From contig JAHZKM010000028.1 of NCBI GenBank assembly GCA_022600395.1, positions 1 to 21,012 on the forward strand: 21,012 nucleotides of DNA, written 5' to 3'. The notes beneath the pieces were generated by a model. The model saw nothing but the letters and a program-made list of their open reading frames with translations. It was not told where the DNA came from and made no database searches. A program made the translations under genes and the position numbers. The DNA comes from Pseudomonadota bacterium (lineage in GTDB: Bacteria; Pseudomonadota; Gammaproteobacteria; PS1; Pseudothioglobaceae). Below are positions 6,861 to 14,516 of this stretch, piece after piece; position 1 is the first letter of the stretch; every line of letters begins with the position of its first letter.

Positions 6861-8477
6861 TTAGTGTCGTGTAATTTCTTTGATGGATTTAACATCCACT
6901 TTTGCATTAAAAGTTTGCTCTAATTGTTGCACAATTTCATCGTTTAAAAACGTTTGTTGGATTTTGTCTAAATGGAGCTTGTGTGCTTTAGACTCCTTTT
7001 GTGCCAAAGTTTCAGCATCTAACTGATCAAGATTAATTACCAAATTTAACTCTGCGTATTGCACCCTTAAACTCCCAAGTATACTCTTGTGAACCTGATC
7101 GCTTAATAGGTTAGTAAACTGCTTATCCAGTGTAAGCGTGAGCGTGTTGTTTGCTAATGTGTCAAACAAAGTATTTCTAACTAGCATCTTAGCACCACCT
7201 GTAAATTTAATTGTTTGGCTTATCTCTTCCCATTCTTGCTGATTGCTAATAGTCAAAGAATGAGCATCTTGAAGTTGTTCTGTTTTTTGAGTAGGCGCTT
7301 GCGTGTGAGGTTTTTCAGCTAAAAGTTTTTTAGTAGCTTGTATACTTGGAGTCGCTTTAGGCGTGATTTTTAGAGTTTTTTTTTCTGTGTTTTTTAAGCT
7401 ATCTACATCACTATGAAACGCTAGCATACGTAATAGTGTCATTTCAAATCCAATTTGCTCACTTGGTGCTAGCGACATATCGCGCGTACCGTTAATCGCC
7501 ATTTGATAAAAAATCTGTAAATCTTGGTTGGAAATCTGCCCTGATAGTGCTTGAATGTCGTCTTTACTTTCGTCAGCAACAACTTGCGCCAGTGAGATTT
7601 GATGAAACAACGAACTAAGGTCTTTTAAAGCATTCACAAGGTTTTCGCCACGATGCGACAAATCCTTAACAAATTCAATCACCGCTTTAGCATCCTGATT
7701 AAATAAATGCTGGGCCAAGCTGATGATATCATCATGATGCACCAGCCCCAACATGGCTTTAATATCTTGACTGGTAACGGATCCATTACCATAGGAGATG
7801 GACTGATCTAGCAAACTAAGCGCATCACGCATCGAGCCGTTACCAAATTCAGCAATTTGGCTTAGCGCAATTTCTTCATAAGTTAGCTTTTCAGCATCCA
7901 TGATAAATTTCAGCTGACCAAGGATTTCATCGTGGGTAAGCTGTTGCAAGGTAAATTGCAAACAACGGGAAAGCACAGTAACTGGTAGTTTCTGTGGATC
8001 CGTGGTTGCTAGTAAAAACTTGACATGCTCAGGTGGCTCTTCCAAGGTTTTTAATAGCGCGTTGAAACTACTTTTGGAAAGCATGTGCACTTCGTCAATC
8101 AGATAAATTTTATATCTGTTCTTAGTCGGCATGTACTGTGCGTTTTCAAGCAGTTCGCGCATATTATCTACACCAGTATGCGACGCAGCATCTAGCTCAA
8201 TCAGATCAATCGATTGACCTCTATCGATCTCTAAGCAAGTAGGGCAAGTGCCACAAGGAGAAGAGCTAACGCCGGCTTCACAATTGATCGATTTGGCGAA
8301 AATACGCGCAATGGTCGTTTTACCGACACCACGCGTACCGGTAAATAAAAAACCATGGTGTAAGTTGTTCGCATCGAGTGCATTAACAAGGGTTTTTTTG
8401 GCATGAGTTTGCCCAACTAATTCGCCAAATGTATGCGGGCGGTATTTGCGGGCTAGGACTTGATAATGCTCACTCAT
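6861..8477 (-). CDS. dnaX: DNA polymerase III subunits gamma/tau
   Basis: ATPase of the clamp loader; the tau form also links polymerases and helicase. I choose ATG at 8477 (538 residues, beginning MSEHYQVLARKYRP as in relatives); an in-frame TTG at 8483 would add two residues. Walker A is GTRGVGKTT (about 47-55), the four-cysteine zinc module is C66, C75, C78 and C81, Walker B/DEVH is YLIDEVHML (about 125-133), and the sensor-1 arginine lies in TVLSRCLQF. Domain III ends near residue 360. It is followed by a short Lys/Thr/Gln-rich linker and a tau-specific C-terminal region of about 125 residues, shorter than in E. coli. A nine-A run at codons 365-368 marks a likely site for gamma production. 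The gene lies directly downstream of ffs. Confidence 0.97.
   Translation of the reverse strand: MSEHYQVLARKYRPHTFGELVGQTHAKKTLVNALDANNLHHGFLFTGTRGVGKTTIARIFAKSINCEAGVSSSPCGTCPTCLEIDRGQSIDLIELDAASHTGVDNMRELLENAQYMPTKNRYKIYLIDEVHMLSKSSFNALLKTLEEPPEHVKFLLATTDPQKLPVTVLSRCLQFTLQQLTHDEILGQLKFIMDAEKLTYEEIALSQIAEFGNGSMRDALSLLDQSISYGNGSVTSQDIKAMLGLVHHDDIISLAQHLFNQDAKAVIEFVKDLSHRGENLVNALKDLSSLFHQISLAQVVADESKDDIQALSGQISNQDLQIFYQMAINGTRDMSLAPSEQIGFEMTLLRMLAFHSDVDSLKNTEKKTLKITPKATPSIQATKKLLAEKPHTQAPTQKTEQLQDAHSLTISNQQEWEEISQTIKFTGGAKMLVRNTLFDTLANNTLTLTLDKQFTNLLSDQVHKSILGSLRVQYAELNLVINLDQLDAETLAQKESKAHKLHLDKIQQTFLNDEIVQQLEQTFNAKVDVKSIKEITRH
7376..7384 (-). promoter_or_regulatory. dnaX A9 slippery tract, likely gamma/tau recoding site
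   Basis: In coding sense the frame reads GAA AAA AAA ACT, a run of nine A residues (codons 365-368) containing the heptamer A AAA AAA in the right phase for -1 slippage. One added A (or -1 shift) gives EKKNSKNHA then TAA, a 373-residue product. One lost A gives EKKL then TAA, 368 residues. Either ends just after domain III, where a gamma form would end. Ten bases upstream TTA AAA AAC holds a second in-phase heptamer (A AAA AAC) leading to the same stop. Known precedents are transcriptional slippage in Thermus dnaX and ribosomal shifting in E. coli dnaX. Confidence 0.6.
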
Positions 8478-8498
8478 GCTCAAAAGGATAATTTAAAA

Positions 8499-8609
8499 GT
8501 GGCAGCACCCAGAATAACATCCAACACATGAAAAAACTACTACCGTTGCTCCCTTCCGGGCCTGGCGGGGTTTGTAGTCATTCATTGCCGGCGCACCCTA
8601 AGCACCACC
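8499..8609 (-). ncRNA. ffs: Signal recognition particle RNA (4.5S type)
   Basis: RNA scaffold of SRP, pairing with Ffh. On the minus strand the hallmark apical region reads CCAGGCCCGGAAGGGAGCAA, with the GGAA tetraloop (complement of 8554-8557) and the asymmetric AGCA loop bound by Ffh. CTAC (before) and GTAG (after) close the apical helix. The distal 3' part TGTGTTGGATGTTATTCTGG resembles the matching part of E. coli 4.5S RNA. The ends are set by the terminal GTGG/CCAC pairing and by TTTT at 8495-8498 after the last paired base; both could be off by several bases. It lies about 22 bases before dnaX on the same strand, the arrangement known in Bacillus. Confidence 0.92.
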
Positions 8610-8616
8610 AAAATTT

Positions 8617-8622
8617 ATTTTA
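8617..8622 (-). promoter_or_regulatory. Candidate -10 element for ffs
   Basis: The minus strand reads TAAAAT seven bases before the predicted first G of the SRP RNA (about 8609), a correct spacing. The nearest TTGAAA is 21 bases upstream, too far for a standard -35. Assigned by position and hexamer similarity only. The same promoter may also supply dnaX by readthrough. Confidence 0.4.
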
Positions 8623-8814
8623 CTTGAAATAATCAGTGAGATTTTTCAATTATTTTTTTAGAGTTTTTTTGCAAGGCTAGAAATAGCAAAGTAAAGGGTT
8701 TATGTAATAATAACGCCAATTTTTTTTAATCCTGTTAATAAAACCAGCATCATACTGATAATTAGTCTTATTCAACAATAATAAGGATAGAGAAATAATT
8801 AGTACACTGGTTAA

Positions 8815-9480
8815 TTATTTGGCATTTTTTGCCAATTCTAAGCGTTCAGGTGTGCCAACATCTTGCCAGTAGCCTTGATAATGCTCTCCACTCAGCTGGC
8901 TGGTGGCGAGCGCCTCTTTGAATAGGGGATAGAGCGGAAGTTTATCTTGGGTGTTTATATGTTTTTTGAAAAAATCAGGATGGTAAGCGCCAATACCTGA
9001 AAAAGTAAGGCTTTTACTATTTGCTGTTATTATTTGATGGTTGTCGATAAGAGAAAAATCGCCTTTTGCATTATGTTTAGGATTGTCTACTAATATTAAA
9101 TGAGCAAGCGAATCAGCCGGTAAGGTGAGTTTGGACAAATCATAATCACACAATACATCAGAATTAATAACAACAAACGGCTCTCTTCCCAATAGTGGTA
9201 GTGCATTAATAATGCCGCCAGCTGTATCAAGCGCACCAGAAAATTCATCACTATAAGTCACTTTAACGCCAAGCCTTGAACCATTGCCAAGATAAGCCTT
9301 AATTTGCCACCCTAAATAGGATACATTTACAAAAATATTGGTTATTTTGGCTTTTTTAAGTGCGATAATTGAATGCTCAATTAGTGTTAACCCTCTAACT
9401 TTTATTAAGGGTTTTGGGGTGTTTTTGGTTAGCGGCATCATGCGTTCACCTCTGCCTGCTGCTAGAATCATTGCTTTCAT
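8815..9480 (-). CDS. murU: N-acetylmuramate-1-phosphate uridylyltransferase, MurU type
   Basis: 221 residues. A sugar-1-phosphate nucleotidyltransferase with the signature LAAGRGERMMPLTKNTPKPL (6-25), a metal-binding aspartate in VINSDVLCDYDL, and the family close YWQDVGTPERLE. In Pseudomonas, MurU makes UDP-MurNAc from MurNAc-1-phosphate in a salvage route that bypasses de novo synthesis and lowers fosfomycin sensitivity. The specific assignment rests on the adjoining amgK, whose stop codon overlaps this ATG by four bases (ATGA). Without that neighbour, a glucose- or mannose-1-phosphate nucleotidyltransferase would be equally possible. It is the last gene of the cell-wall operon. Confidence 0.85.
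   Translation of the reverse strand: MKAMILAAGRGERMMPLTKNTPKPLIKVRGLTLIEHSIIALKKAKITNIFVNVSYLGWQIKAYLGNGSRLGVKVTYSDEFSGALDTAGGIINALPLLGREPFVVINSDVLCDYDLSKLTLPADSLAHLILVDNPKHNAKGDFSLIDNHQIITANSKSLTFSGIGAYHPDFFKKHINTQDKLPLYPLFKEALATSQLSGEHYQGYWQDVGTPERLELAKNAK
8819..8835. repeat. Perfect hairpin across the murU stop region
   Basis: TTGGCA (8819-8824) and TGCCAA (8830-8835) form a perfect 6-bp stem with a five-base loop, coding for the last residues of murU. It may protect the operon mRNA 3' end or help end transcription, but neither strand shows a T run after it. From here to ffs (205 bases) I see only AT-rich sequence, a GCTA-GAAA-TAGC mini-hairpin at 8677-8688 and the ffs promoter candidate. 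Confidence 0.3.
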
Positions 9481-10409
9481 AATATGGCCTTTAAAAGGGA
9501 AAATTCTGGATATTTATCTGCCATTTGTAAGGCGTGCTTTTTAACCAGTGGAATGTCATTTAAATATTGATGTTTGCCATCTCTAATAGAAAGGCGTTTG
9601 AAAATACCTAAAATTTTAAGATGGCGTTGCAAGCCCATCAAATCAAATTGCTTTTCAAATTCCGCAAAGGAAACTTGAACATTGTCTTGCTCGTAGAAAT
9701 AAGTGAGCAGAGTTTGTATTTCAGTGGGGCTGAGCTCAAAGTAAGCGTCTTTTAGCAAAGAGACTAAATCATAAGTGTTTGACCCGACAACCGCATCTTG
9801 AAAATCAATAATTGTAATTTTGTCATGAGTGATCATTAGATTTCTAGAATGGTAGTCGCGATGGACGAACACTTGGGGTGAATTAAGCGAATTTTGAATA
9901 AGTTGATCAAATAATTGATTTAAGTCAGCAATTGTTTTCTGTTGAATATTTTTGGGTAAATACCAGTCAATAAGTAGTGTTAGTTCTTTTTTTAATAAGG
10001 TTTGATCGTATTGATTCAGTAGATGGGTTTTTACGTCAATTCTTTGAATTTTGATTAATTCGTCAATGGCTAGCCTGTATAAATCAAGATTTGTTTTGCC
10101 ATTGAGTGCTTGCAAAAAAGTTGTATTACCTAAATCTTCAATAAGTAGAAATCCTTGAGCTAAATCAGCATCAATAATTTTGGGCGCATGTATGTTATTG
10201 CTTCTCAGTAAATTGGCAATATTTATAAAAAGTTTAGAGTTTTCTTTGGCAGGCGGTGCATCCATGGCAATAAAACTTAGATTACTGCGCTCAATACGAA
10301 AATAACGCCTAAAGCTAGCATCATCGCTAGCTTTAGAGAGAGCAAAGCTAGCGTCGTCAAAGAAAACCTCTAGCCAATCTTCTAGTTGGTCTAGGCGTTG
10401 ATCATTCAT
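9477..10409 (-). CDS. amgK: Anomeric MurNAc/GlcNAc kinase, AmgK type
   Basis: 310 residues, aminoglycoside-phosphotransferase (APH) fold. It has the N-terminal ASFRRYFRI segment of the AmgK group, the catalytic loop VHRDYHSRNLM (Asp185, Asn190) and the metal-binding IIDFQDA (Asp202). The DYHSRN and DFQDAVVGSNTYDL patterns are typical of AmgK. AmgK phosphorylates the anomeric carbon of MurNAc released during wall turnover, and MurU, encoded next with a four-base overlap, activates the product. The pathway also needs a MurNAc-6-phosphate phosphatase (MupP), which is not in this window. It lies four bases after the transaminase gene, deep in a cell-wall operon, which supports the assignment. Confidence 0.87.
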   Translation of the reverse strand: MNDQRLDQLEDWLEVFFDDASFALSKASDDASFRRYFRIERSNLSFIAMDAPPAKENSKLFINIANLLRSNNIHAPKIIDADLAQGFLLIEDLGNTTFLQALNGKTNLDLYRLAIDELIKIQRIDVKTHLLNQYDQTLLKKELTLLIDWYLPKNIQQKTIADLNQLFDQLIQNSLNSPQVFVHRDYHSRNLMITHDKITIIDFQDAVVGSNTYDLVSLLKDAYFELSPTEIQTLLTYFYEQDNVQVSFAEFEKQFDLMGLQRHLKILGIFKRLSIRDGKHQYLNDIPLVKKHALQMADKYPEFSLLKAIL

Positions 10410-10413
10410 ATAA

Positions 10414-11250
10414 CTATCCTGCGTATTTTAAGCTTTGGTAATGGTCATATACTTGCGACCAATGCTGACCAATTTTGCCGTTATTAATCAGTTTGGAATC
10501 AATCGTGGTGATTGGCATAACCTCACGTGTTGAGCTGGAAATCCAAACTTCATCGGCACTAAAAATTTCGTCAATATTGCTAATAGACTCTTGAATATTT
10601 AGCCCGCAGTGGTGCGCACTCTCTATGACCAAATCACGAGTTATTCCAGAGAGAATATATTGGCCAGTTGGATGGGTAAATAGCGTGTCATTTTTAATGA
10701 TAAAGACATTCGAAGTGGCGCCTTCGGTGATGATATGATCTCGGTGAAGGATAACTTCTTCCGCCCTATGTTGTTTAGCTTGTTGAGCATACATGATATT
10801 GGCCAGTAACGATGTGGCCTTAATATCACACCTTTGCCAGCGAAAATCTGGCTGAGTAATAGCGCAGTAGCCTTTTTCTAATTCAGGTTTTGTTTTTGGA
10901 GTGAGTGGGTTTAGCTCTATAAATACAGTTGGTGCTAGCTCATCAAATTTGTGTTTTCTGGTGGTATCAGTTCCACGAGTTATTTGTAGGTAGACTGAAT
11001 GATTATTATCTAACGAATGCGAGAGTAACTCATTGAAAATATGTTGATATTTGTCGATAGAGTAAGGATTTTGAATTTGAATTGCATCAAGGCTATTTTG
11101 CAGTCGAGCTAGATGCTCATGCAAGCGAAAAACCTGGCCAGAGTAAACAGGAATAACTTCATAAACACCATCTCCAAATAAAAAGCCTCTATCCATAACA
11201 GATACAGAGGCTTGATTTTTAGGAATAAATTCGCCGTTAAGAAAGACCAT
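10414..11250 (-). CDS. dat: D-amino-acid (D-alanine) transaminase
   Basis: 278 residues, fold-type IV PLP aminotransferase. The N-terminus VFLNGEFIPKNQASVSVMDR followed by GFLFGDGVYEVIPVY matches D-alanine transaminases. The PLP lysine is Lys144 in CDIKATSLLANIM, and the cofactor-binding Glu176 is in ITEGATSNVF. The enzyme interconverts D-alanine and D-glutamate with their keto acids, feeding peptidoglycan stems. Branched-chain transaminases (IlvE) and aminodeoxychorismate lyases share this fold, but the lack of an IlvE-type N-terminal extension and the context beside a DD-carboxypeptidase favour D-amino acids. Its ATG overlaps the upstream dacA stop by one base (TAATG). Confidence 0.88.
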   Translation of the reverse strand: MVFLNGEFIPKNQASVSVMDRGFLFGDGVYEVIPVYSGQVFRLHEHLARLQNSLDAIQIQNPYSIDKYQHIFNELLSHSLDNNHSVYLQITRGTDTTRKHKFDELAPTVFIELNPLTPKTKPELEKGYCAITQPDFRWQRCDIKATSLLANIMYAQQAKQHRAEEVILHRDHIITEGATSNVFIIKNDTLFTHPTGQYILSGITRDLVIESAHHCGLNIQESISNIDEIFSADEVWISSSTREVMPITTIDSKLINNGKIGQHWSQVYDHYQSLKYAG

Positions 11251-12377
11251 TAAAGTCCAACTTTCTCCAACATGCGAGAGAAAAATCCAGCTTGCTCGAT
11301 ATCTTCAAGGGCGATTAGTGGAATACTTGCAGTAGTTTTACCTTCAAATTGTATAAGTAGTTTACCAATAGAATCGCCTTTTTTAATTGGTGCTGAAAGG
11401 TCACTGTCGAGTTCAATTACTTGGTCAGAGAGTTTAAATTGCCCACGCGCAAGAGTAAAACTAGCTTGATTGGCAACCCCTACTTTGAGTGTATCTTTAG
11501 TAGCGCTTGCAATGGGCACCTCTTTTGTAATATCTTTTAAATACTGGGTTTCAAAGAAACGAAAGCCATAGTCTAGAATTTTTTGGGTTTGTGCAGTTCT
11601 TGCTTCTACGCCTGTTGAGCCAAGTACTACAGAGACTAAGCGCATGCCAACTCGATTGGCACTAGCAACTAAGTTGTAGCCCGCTTTCTTGGTAAAACCA
11701 GTTTTGAGACCATCAACCGTATGATCACTCCAAAGTAATTTGTTGCGATTACGCTGCTTAATGCCATGATAAGTAAATTCTTTTTGTGAATACCAAGGGT
11801 AAAAATTAGGAAAGTCACGAATAGTGGCAGCGGCTAAAATTGCCATATCAAAGGCTGTGGTATGTTGATCTTTATGGGGTAAGCCTGAGGCATTTTCAAA
11901 GCGTGAGTTTTTCATACCTAACTGACGTGCATATTCGTTCATATAGGTGGCAAATGTGCCTTCTGTGCCAGCAATGTGTTCTGCTAATGCAACAGCAGAG
12001 TCATTGCCTGATTGGATAATCATGCCTTTTAAAAGAGTTTCTAGCTTAATGTTTTTACCCACTTCAACAAAACTTTTTGAACCACCAGTTTTCCATGCTT
12101 TTTCACTAATGCGAACTTCGTCATCTAAACTAGCACGACCATCGCTAATAAGCTGAAAAACCACATAGGCAGTCATGAGTTTTACAAGACTGGCAGGTGC
12201 TCGTTTTTCATGAGCGTTGTCACTAGCAAGTATTTTTCCAGAGTTAAAGTCCAATACTGTATAAGCTGCAGCTTGAATGTCTGGCGCTTTAGGGGTAATA
12301 AATATGGCTGCTTGGGTGTTAAGTGCAATACCAGCAATAGAAAGAATTAATAGTTTTGATAAGTATGGAAAGCGCAT
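11250..12377 (-). CDS. dacA: D-alanyl-D-alanine carboxypeptidase, PBP5/6 type
   Basis: 375 residues, low-molecular-mass penicillin-binding protein that removes terminal D-alanine from periplasmic stem peptides. A signal peptide (1-23, ending NTQAA) precedes the catalytic domain with SLVK (Ser63, Lys66), SGN (123-125) and KTG (225-227), the complete serine-peptidase set. A PBP5-type C-terminal beta domain follows. The last residues FFSRMLEKVGL form the amphipathic helix that anchors the enzyme to the inner membrane. It lies four bases after mltB and overlaps the transaminase gene by one base. The same family neighbours rodA in E. coli and Pseudomonas. It could equally be named dacC. Confidence 0.96.
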   Translation of the reverse strand: MRFPYLSKLLILSIAGIALNTQAAIFITPKAPDIQAAAYTVLDFNSGKILASDNAHEKRAPASLVKLMTAYVVFQLISDGRASLDDEVRISEKAWKTGGSKSFVEVGKNIKLETLLKGMIIQSGNDSAVALAEHIAGTEGTFATYMNEYARQLGMKNSRFENASGLPHKDQHTTAFDMAILAAATIRDFPNFYPWYSQKEFTYHGIKQRNRNKLLWSDHTVDGLKTGFTKKAGYNLVASANRVGMRLVSVVLGSTGVEARTAQTQKILDYGFRFFETQYLKDITKEVPIASATKDTLKVGVANQASFTLARGQFKLSDQVIELDSDLSAPIKKGDSIGKLLIQFEGKTTASIPLIALEDIEQAGFFSRMLEKVGL

Positions 12378-12381
12378 GATT

Positions 12382-13377
12382 TTATAGATTGGTTTGATTG
12401 AATTGTTGTAGTAATTTATTAGATAATTGGACAGCTGTCATTGCGTATCTATTGTCATGATTATAACGAGTTAATATATAAAAATTCCAAAAAGTCAGCC
12501 AGGTTTCTGACTTATTTTTTTGAGGAAGTTTGATAAAGGCAAGTTTAGTTTTGTCGTCGATATCACTATCAATAGTAAAGCCTTTGCTCCGCCAATACTT
12601 GGCATTTTTTCTAGGTTTATTAGTACTAGATTTCGCATATTTGAGTTGTGTTTTTTTAAGTTTAATTGGGCGAGCATAAGCACCAAAATCATGCCATTGA
12701 TGGCGATCAAAATAATTAGCAATTGAGCCAATTGCATCCGCTGCACTAGAGAATAAATCAACTTTACCGTCAAAATCAAAATCTACTGCGTAGTGCCTAT
12801 AGGAGCTAGAGATAAATTGCCCATAACCTAGTGCTCCTGCATAAGAGCCTTTGATGAGCAACGGGGCAAGAGAATTTTCACGCGACATGAGTAAAAACTC
12901 TTCAAGTTCTTTTTTGTAGAATTTTTGACGACGGTGCTTGCTAAAAGATAGTTTTGCCAGTGTTTCCAAAGTTGGATGCTGGCCTTGATTGAGTCCATAA
13001 TTAGTTTCAATGCCTAAAATAGCGACAATAATCTCTTGAGGGACATTATATTTTTCTTCAGCGCGTTTTAAGGTTTCAAGATTATCTTGCCAAAATTTAA
13101 CACCATTTTTTATGCGCGTATCAGTTATAAATAGTGAGCGATATTTATCCCAAGACATGGGCTTTGATTTTGGTTTTTTGGCAGCGGATTTTGGTCTATC
13201 TTCTGCTAATACTAGATTAATTTTGGAGAAAATTGCTAGCAGTTCAGTTTTATTAAATTGATGCTCTTTCACCATTTTATTAATAAAATTATGTGTAACT
13301 TGGAAGTTAGTTGCCGGCTGTGTTTTAGCAAAAATAGATTGCGAAAATAGCAACAATATGATTAACAATATAGGCAT
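12382..13377 (-). CDS. mltB: Lytic murein transglycosylase B family, secreted
   Basis: 331 residues. Cleaves the MurNAc-GlcNAc bond to leave 1,6-anhydro ends. The catalytic glutamate is Glu124 in AILGIETNYGLNQG. The fold signature SYAGALGYGQFISSSYRHYA follows, then an EF-hand-like loop VDFDFDGKVDLF and AIGSIANYFDRHQWH, as in E. coli MltB/Slt35. The N-terminal segment (1-17, ending SIFAK) is a plain signal peptide without a lipobox cysteine, so this copy is probably soluble or loosely bound in the periplasm, unlike the E. coli lipoprotein. Its ATG overlaps the rodA stop by one base (TAATG). Its products are substrates for the recycling pathway encoded later in the same operon. Confidence 0.94.
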   Translation of the reverse strand: MPILLIILLLFSQSIFAKTQPATNFQVTHNFINKMVKEHQFNKTELLAIFSKINLVLAEDRPKSAAKKPKSKPMSWDKYRSLFITDTRIKNGVKFWQDNLETLKRAEEKYNVPQEIIVAILGIETNYGLNQGQHPTLETLAKLSFSKHRRQKFYKKELEEFLLMSRENSLAPLLIKGSYAGALGYGQFISSSYRHYAVDFDFDGKVDLFSSAADAIGSIANYFDRHQWHDFGAYARPIKLKKTQLKYAKSSTNKPRKNAKYWRSKGFTIDSDIDDKTKLAFIKLPQKNKSETWLTFWNFYILTRYNHDNRYAMTAVQLSNKLLQQFNQTNL

Positions 13378-14516
13378 TATTTCTGAAGATATCTAGGGGT
13401 CTTATGTTTGCGAATGGACATGATAATACCAAAACTACACATAAGAGTGATGAGCGAAGAACCTCCATAACTAATCAGAGGAAGTGGTACGCCAACCACG
13501 GGCAATAAGCCTGATACCATACCTATATTTACAAAAATATAAGTAAAAAAAGTTAGCGTTAGACCGGCGCCTAGTAGCTTGGAAAAATTGTCTTCTGACT
13601 GGAAAGAAATTACAAGCGCCCTAAAAATAATTAAGCCGTATAGTGAAAATAAAAGTAAAACACCCATTAAACCTAATTCTTCAGCAACTACAGCAAAAAT
13701 AAAATCGGTTGTGTGCTCGGGTAGAAAATTTAGCTGAGATTGAGAGCCTTGTTCAAGACCTTTACCGAAAATGCCGCCAGAGCCAATAGCAATTTTGGAC
13801 TGCAAAATGTGATAGCCTGAACCCAGAGGATCTGAATTTGGATTGATCAAAGTCATGATGCGTTTTTTTTGATAAGCCATGAGTAGGTAATTCCAAGCGA
13901 TATAGGCGCTAGCGATAATAAACGAGCTGATAACACCTAAATTAAGCCAATTATTTTGAAGAATTTGAATGCGAATGCCCGAAAAAAATAAAACATAGGC
14001 ACCTGAGGCGCCAATAAGTAGTGAAGTGCCAAGGTCTGGCTGTTTGGCGATTAGTAAAACAATCACAGCAATAGAGACAATTGACAAGAAGATAGATAAA
14101 GGTTTGGGCGGCAAGGTTTTATCGCTAAGGATGGAGGCAATAGCAATTGGTACGACAACTTTCATTATTTCAGAAGGCTGAAAGCGCACAAAGCCAAGGT
14201 CTAGCCATCGCTGAGCGCCGCCACTGCTCGATCCAAAAAGTAACACTAATATTAGTAAAAAAATACCAAACAGCATTAAATATGGTGAAAATCGTTTTAA
14301 TAAATAAGGTGGGATTTGTGCAATAATTAGCATAGCACCAATCGCTAAGGAAAAGTGAAAAATCTGCTTGTATAGTGTTGATAATGATCCAGCTGAGGCT
14401 GAGTAAAGCACCATTAAGCCAAAAGCGCTTAATGCCATAATTAGTAAAAATAAAGGTGTATCCATCTTAAAGTAGTGCCAATAGTGACGCAATTGTGCAA
14501 TACTTAAAAACTTCAT
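13377..14516 (-). CDS. rodA: Rod-shape SEDS peptidoglycan polymerase RodA
   Basis: SEDS-family glycosyltransferase that polymerises lipid II during sidewall growth. 379 residues from ATG 14516 (MKFLSIAQLRHYWHYFKMD). A longer frame opens at 14573, but the chosen ATG overlaps the stop of the upstream DUF498 gene by four bases (ATGA), and the extra 19 residues are basic and atypical. About ten membrane segments are visible. Family motifs include LYSASAG (first helix), RWLDLGFVRFQPSEIMK, KQPDLGTSLL, the large periplasmic loop with GKGLEQGSQSQLNFLPEHTTDFIF, and the C-terminal GVPLPLISYGGSSLITLM. The usual partner PBP2 (mrdA) is not adjacent, unlike in most relatives. Confidence 0.96.
   Translation of the reverse strand: MKFLSIAQLRHYWHYFKMDTPLFLLIMALSAFGLMVLYSASAGSLSTLYKQIFHFSLAIGAMLIIAQIPPYLLKRFSPYLMLFGIFLLILVLLFGSSSGGAQRWLDLGFVRFQPSEIMKVVVPIAIASILSDKTLPPKPLSIFLSIVSIAVIVLLIAKQPDLGTSLLIGASGAYVLFFSGIRIQILQNNWLNLGVISSFIIASAYIAWNYLLMAYQKKRIMTLINPNSDPLGSGYHILQSKIAIGSGGIFGKGLEQGSQSQLNFLPEHTTDFIFAVVAEELGLMGVLLLFSLYGLIIFRALVISFQSEDNFSKLLGAGLTLTFFTYIFVNIGMVSGLLPVVGVPLPLISYGGSSLITLMCSFGIIMSIRKHKTPRYLQK

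Noticed and set aside
7329..7343. Weak hairpin CTAAAA-AAC-TTTTAG downstream of the dnaX A run as a frameshift stimulator
   Set aside because: Six A-T-rich pairs at about 35-50 bases past the slip site, too weak and too far for the usual 5-9 base spacing.
8677..8688. GCTA-GAAA-TAGC mini-hairpin as a terminator for murU
   Set aside because: Only four base pairs, far from the murU stop, and no T run follows on the minus strand.
12495..12779. 94-codon minus-strand frame inside mltB
   Set aside because: Same strand, different frame from an intact mltB with its family motifs; composition is that of an out-of-frame AT-rich translation.
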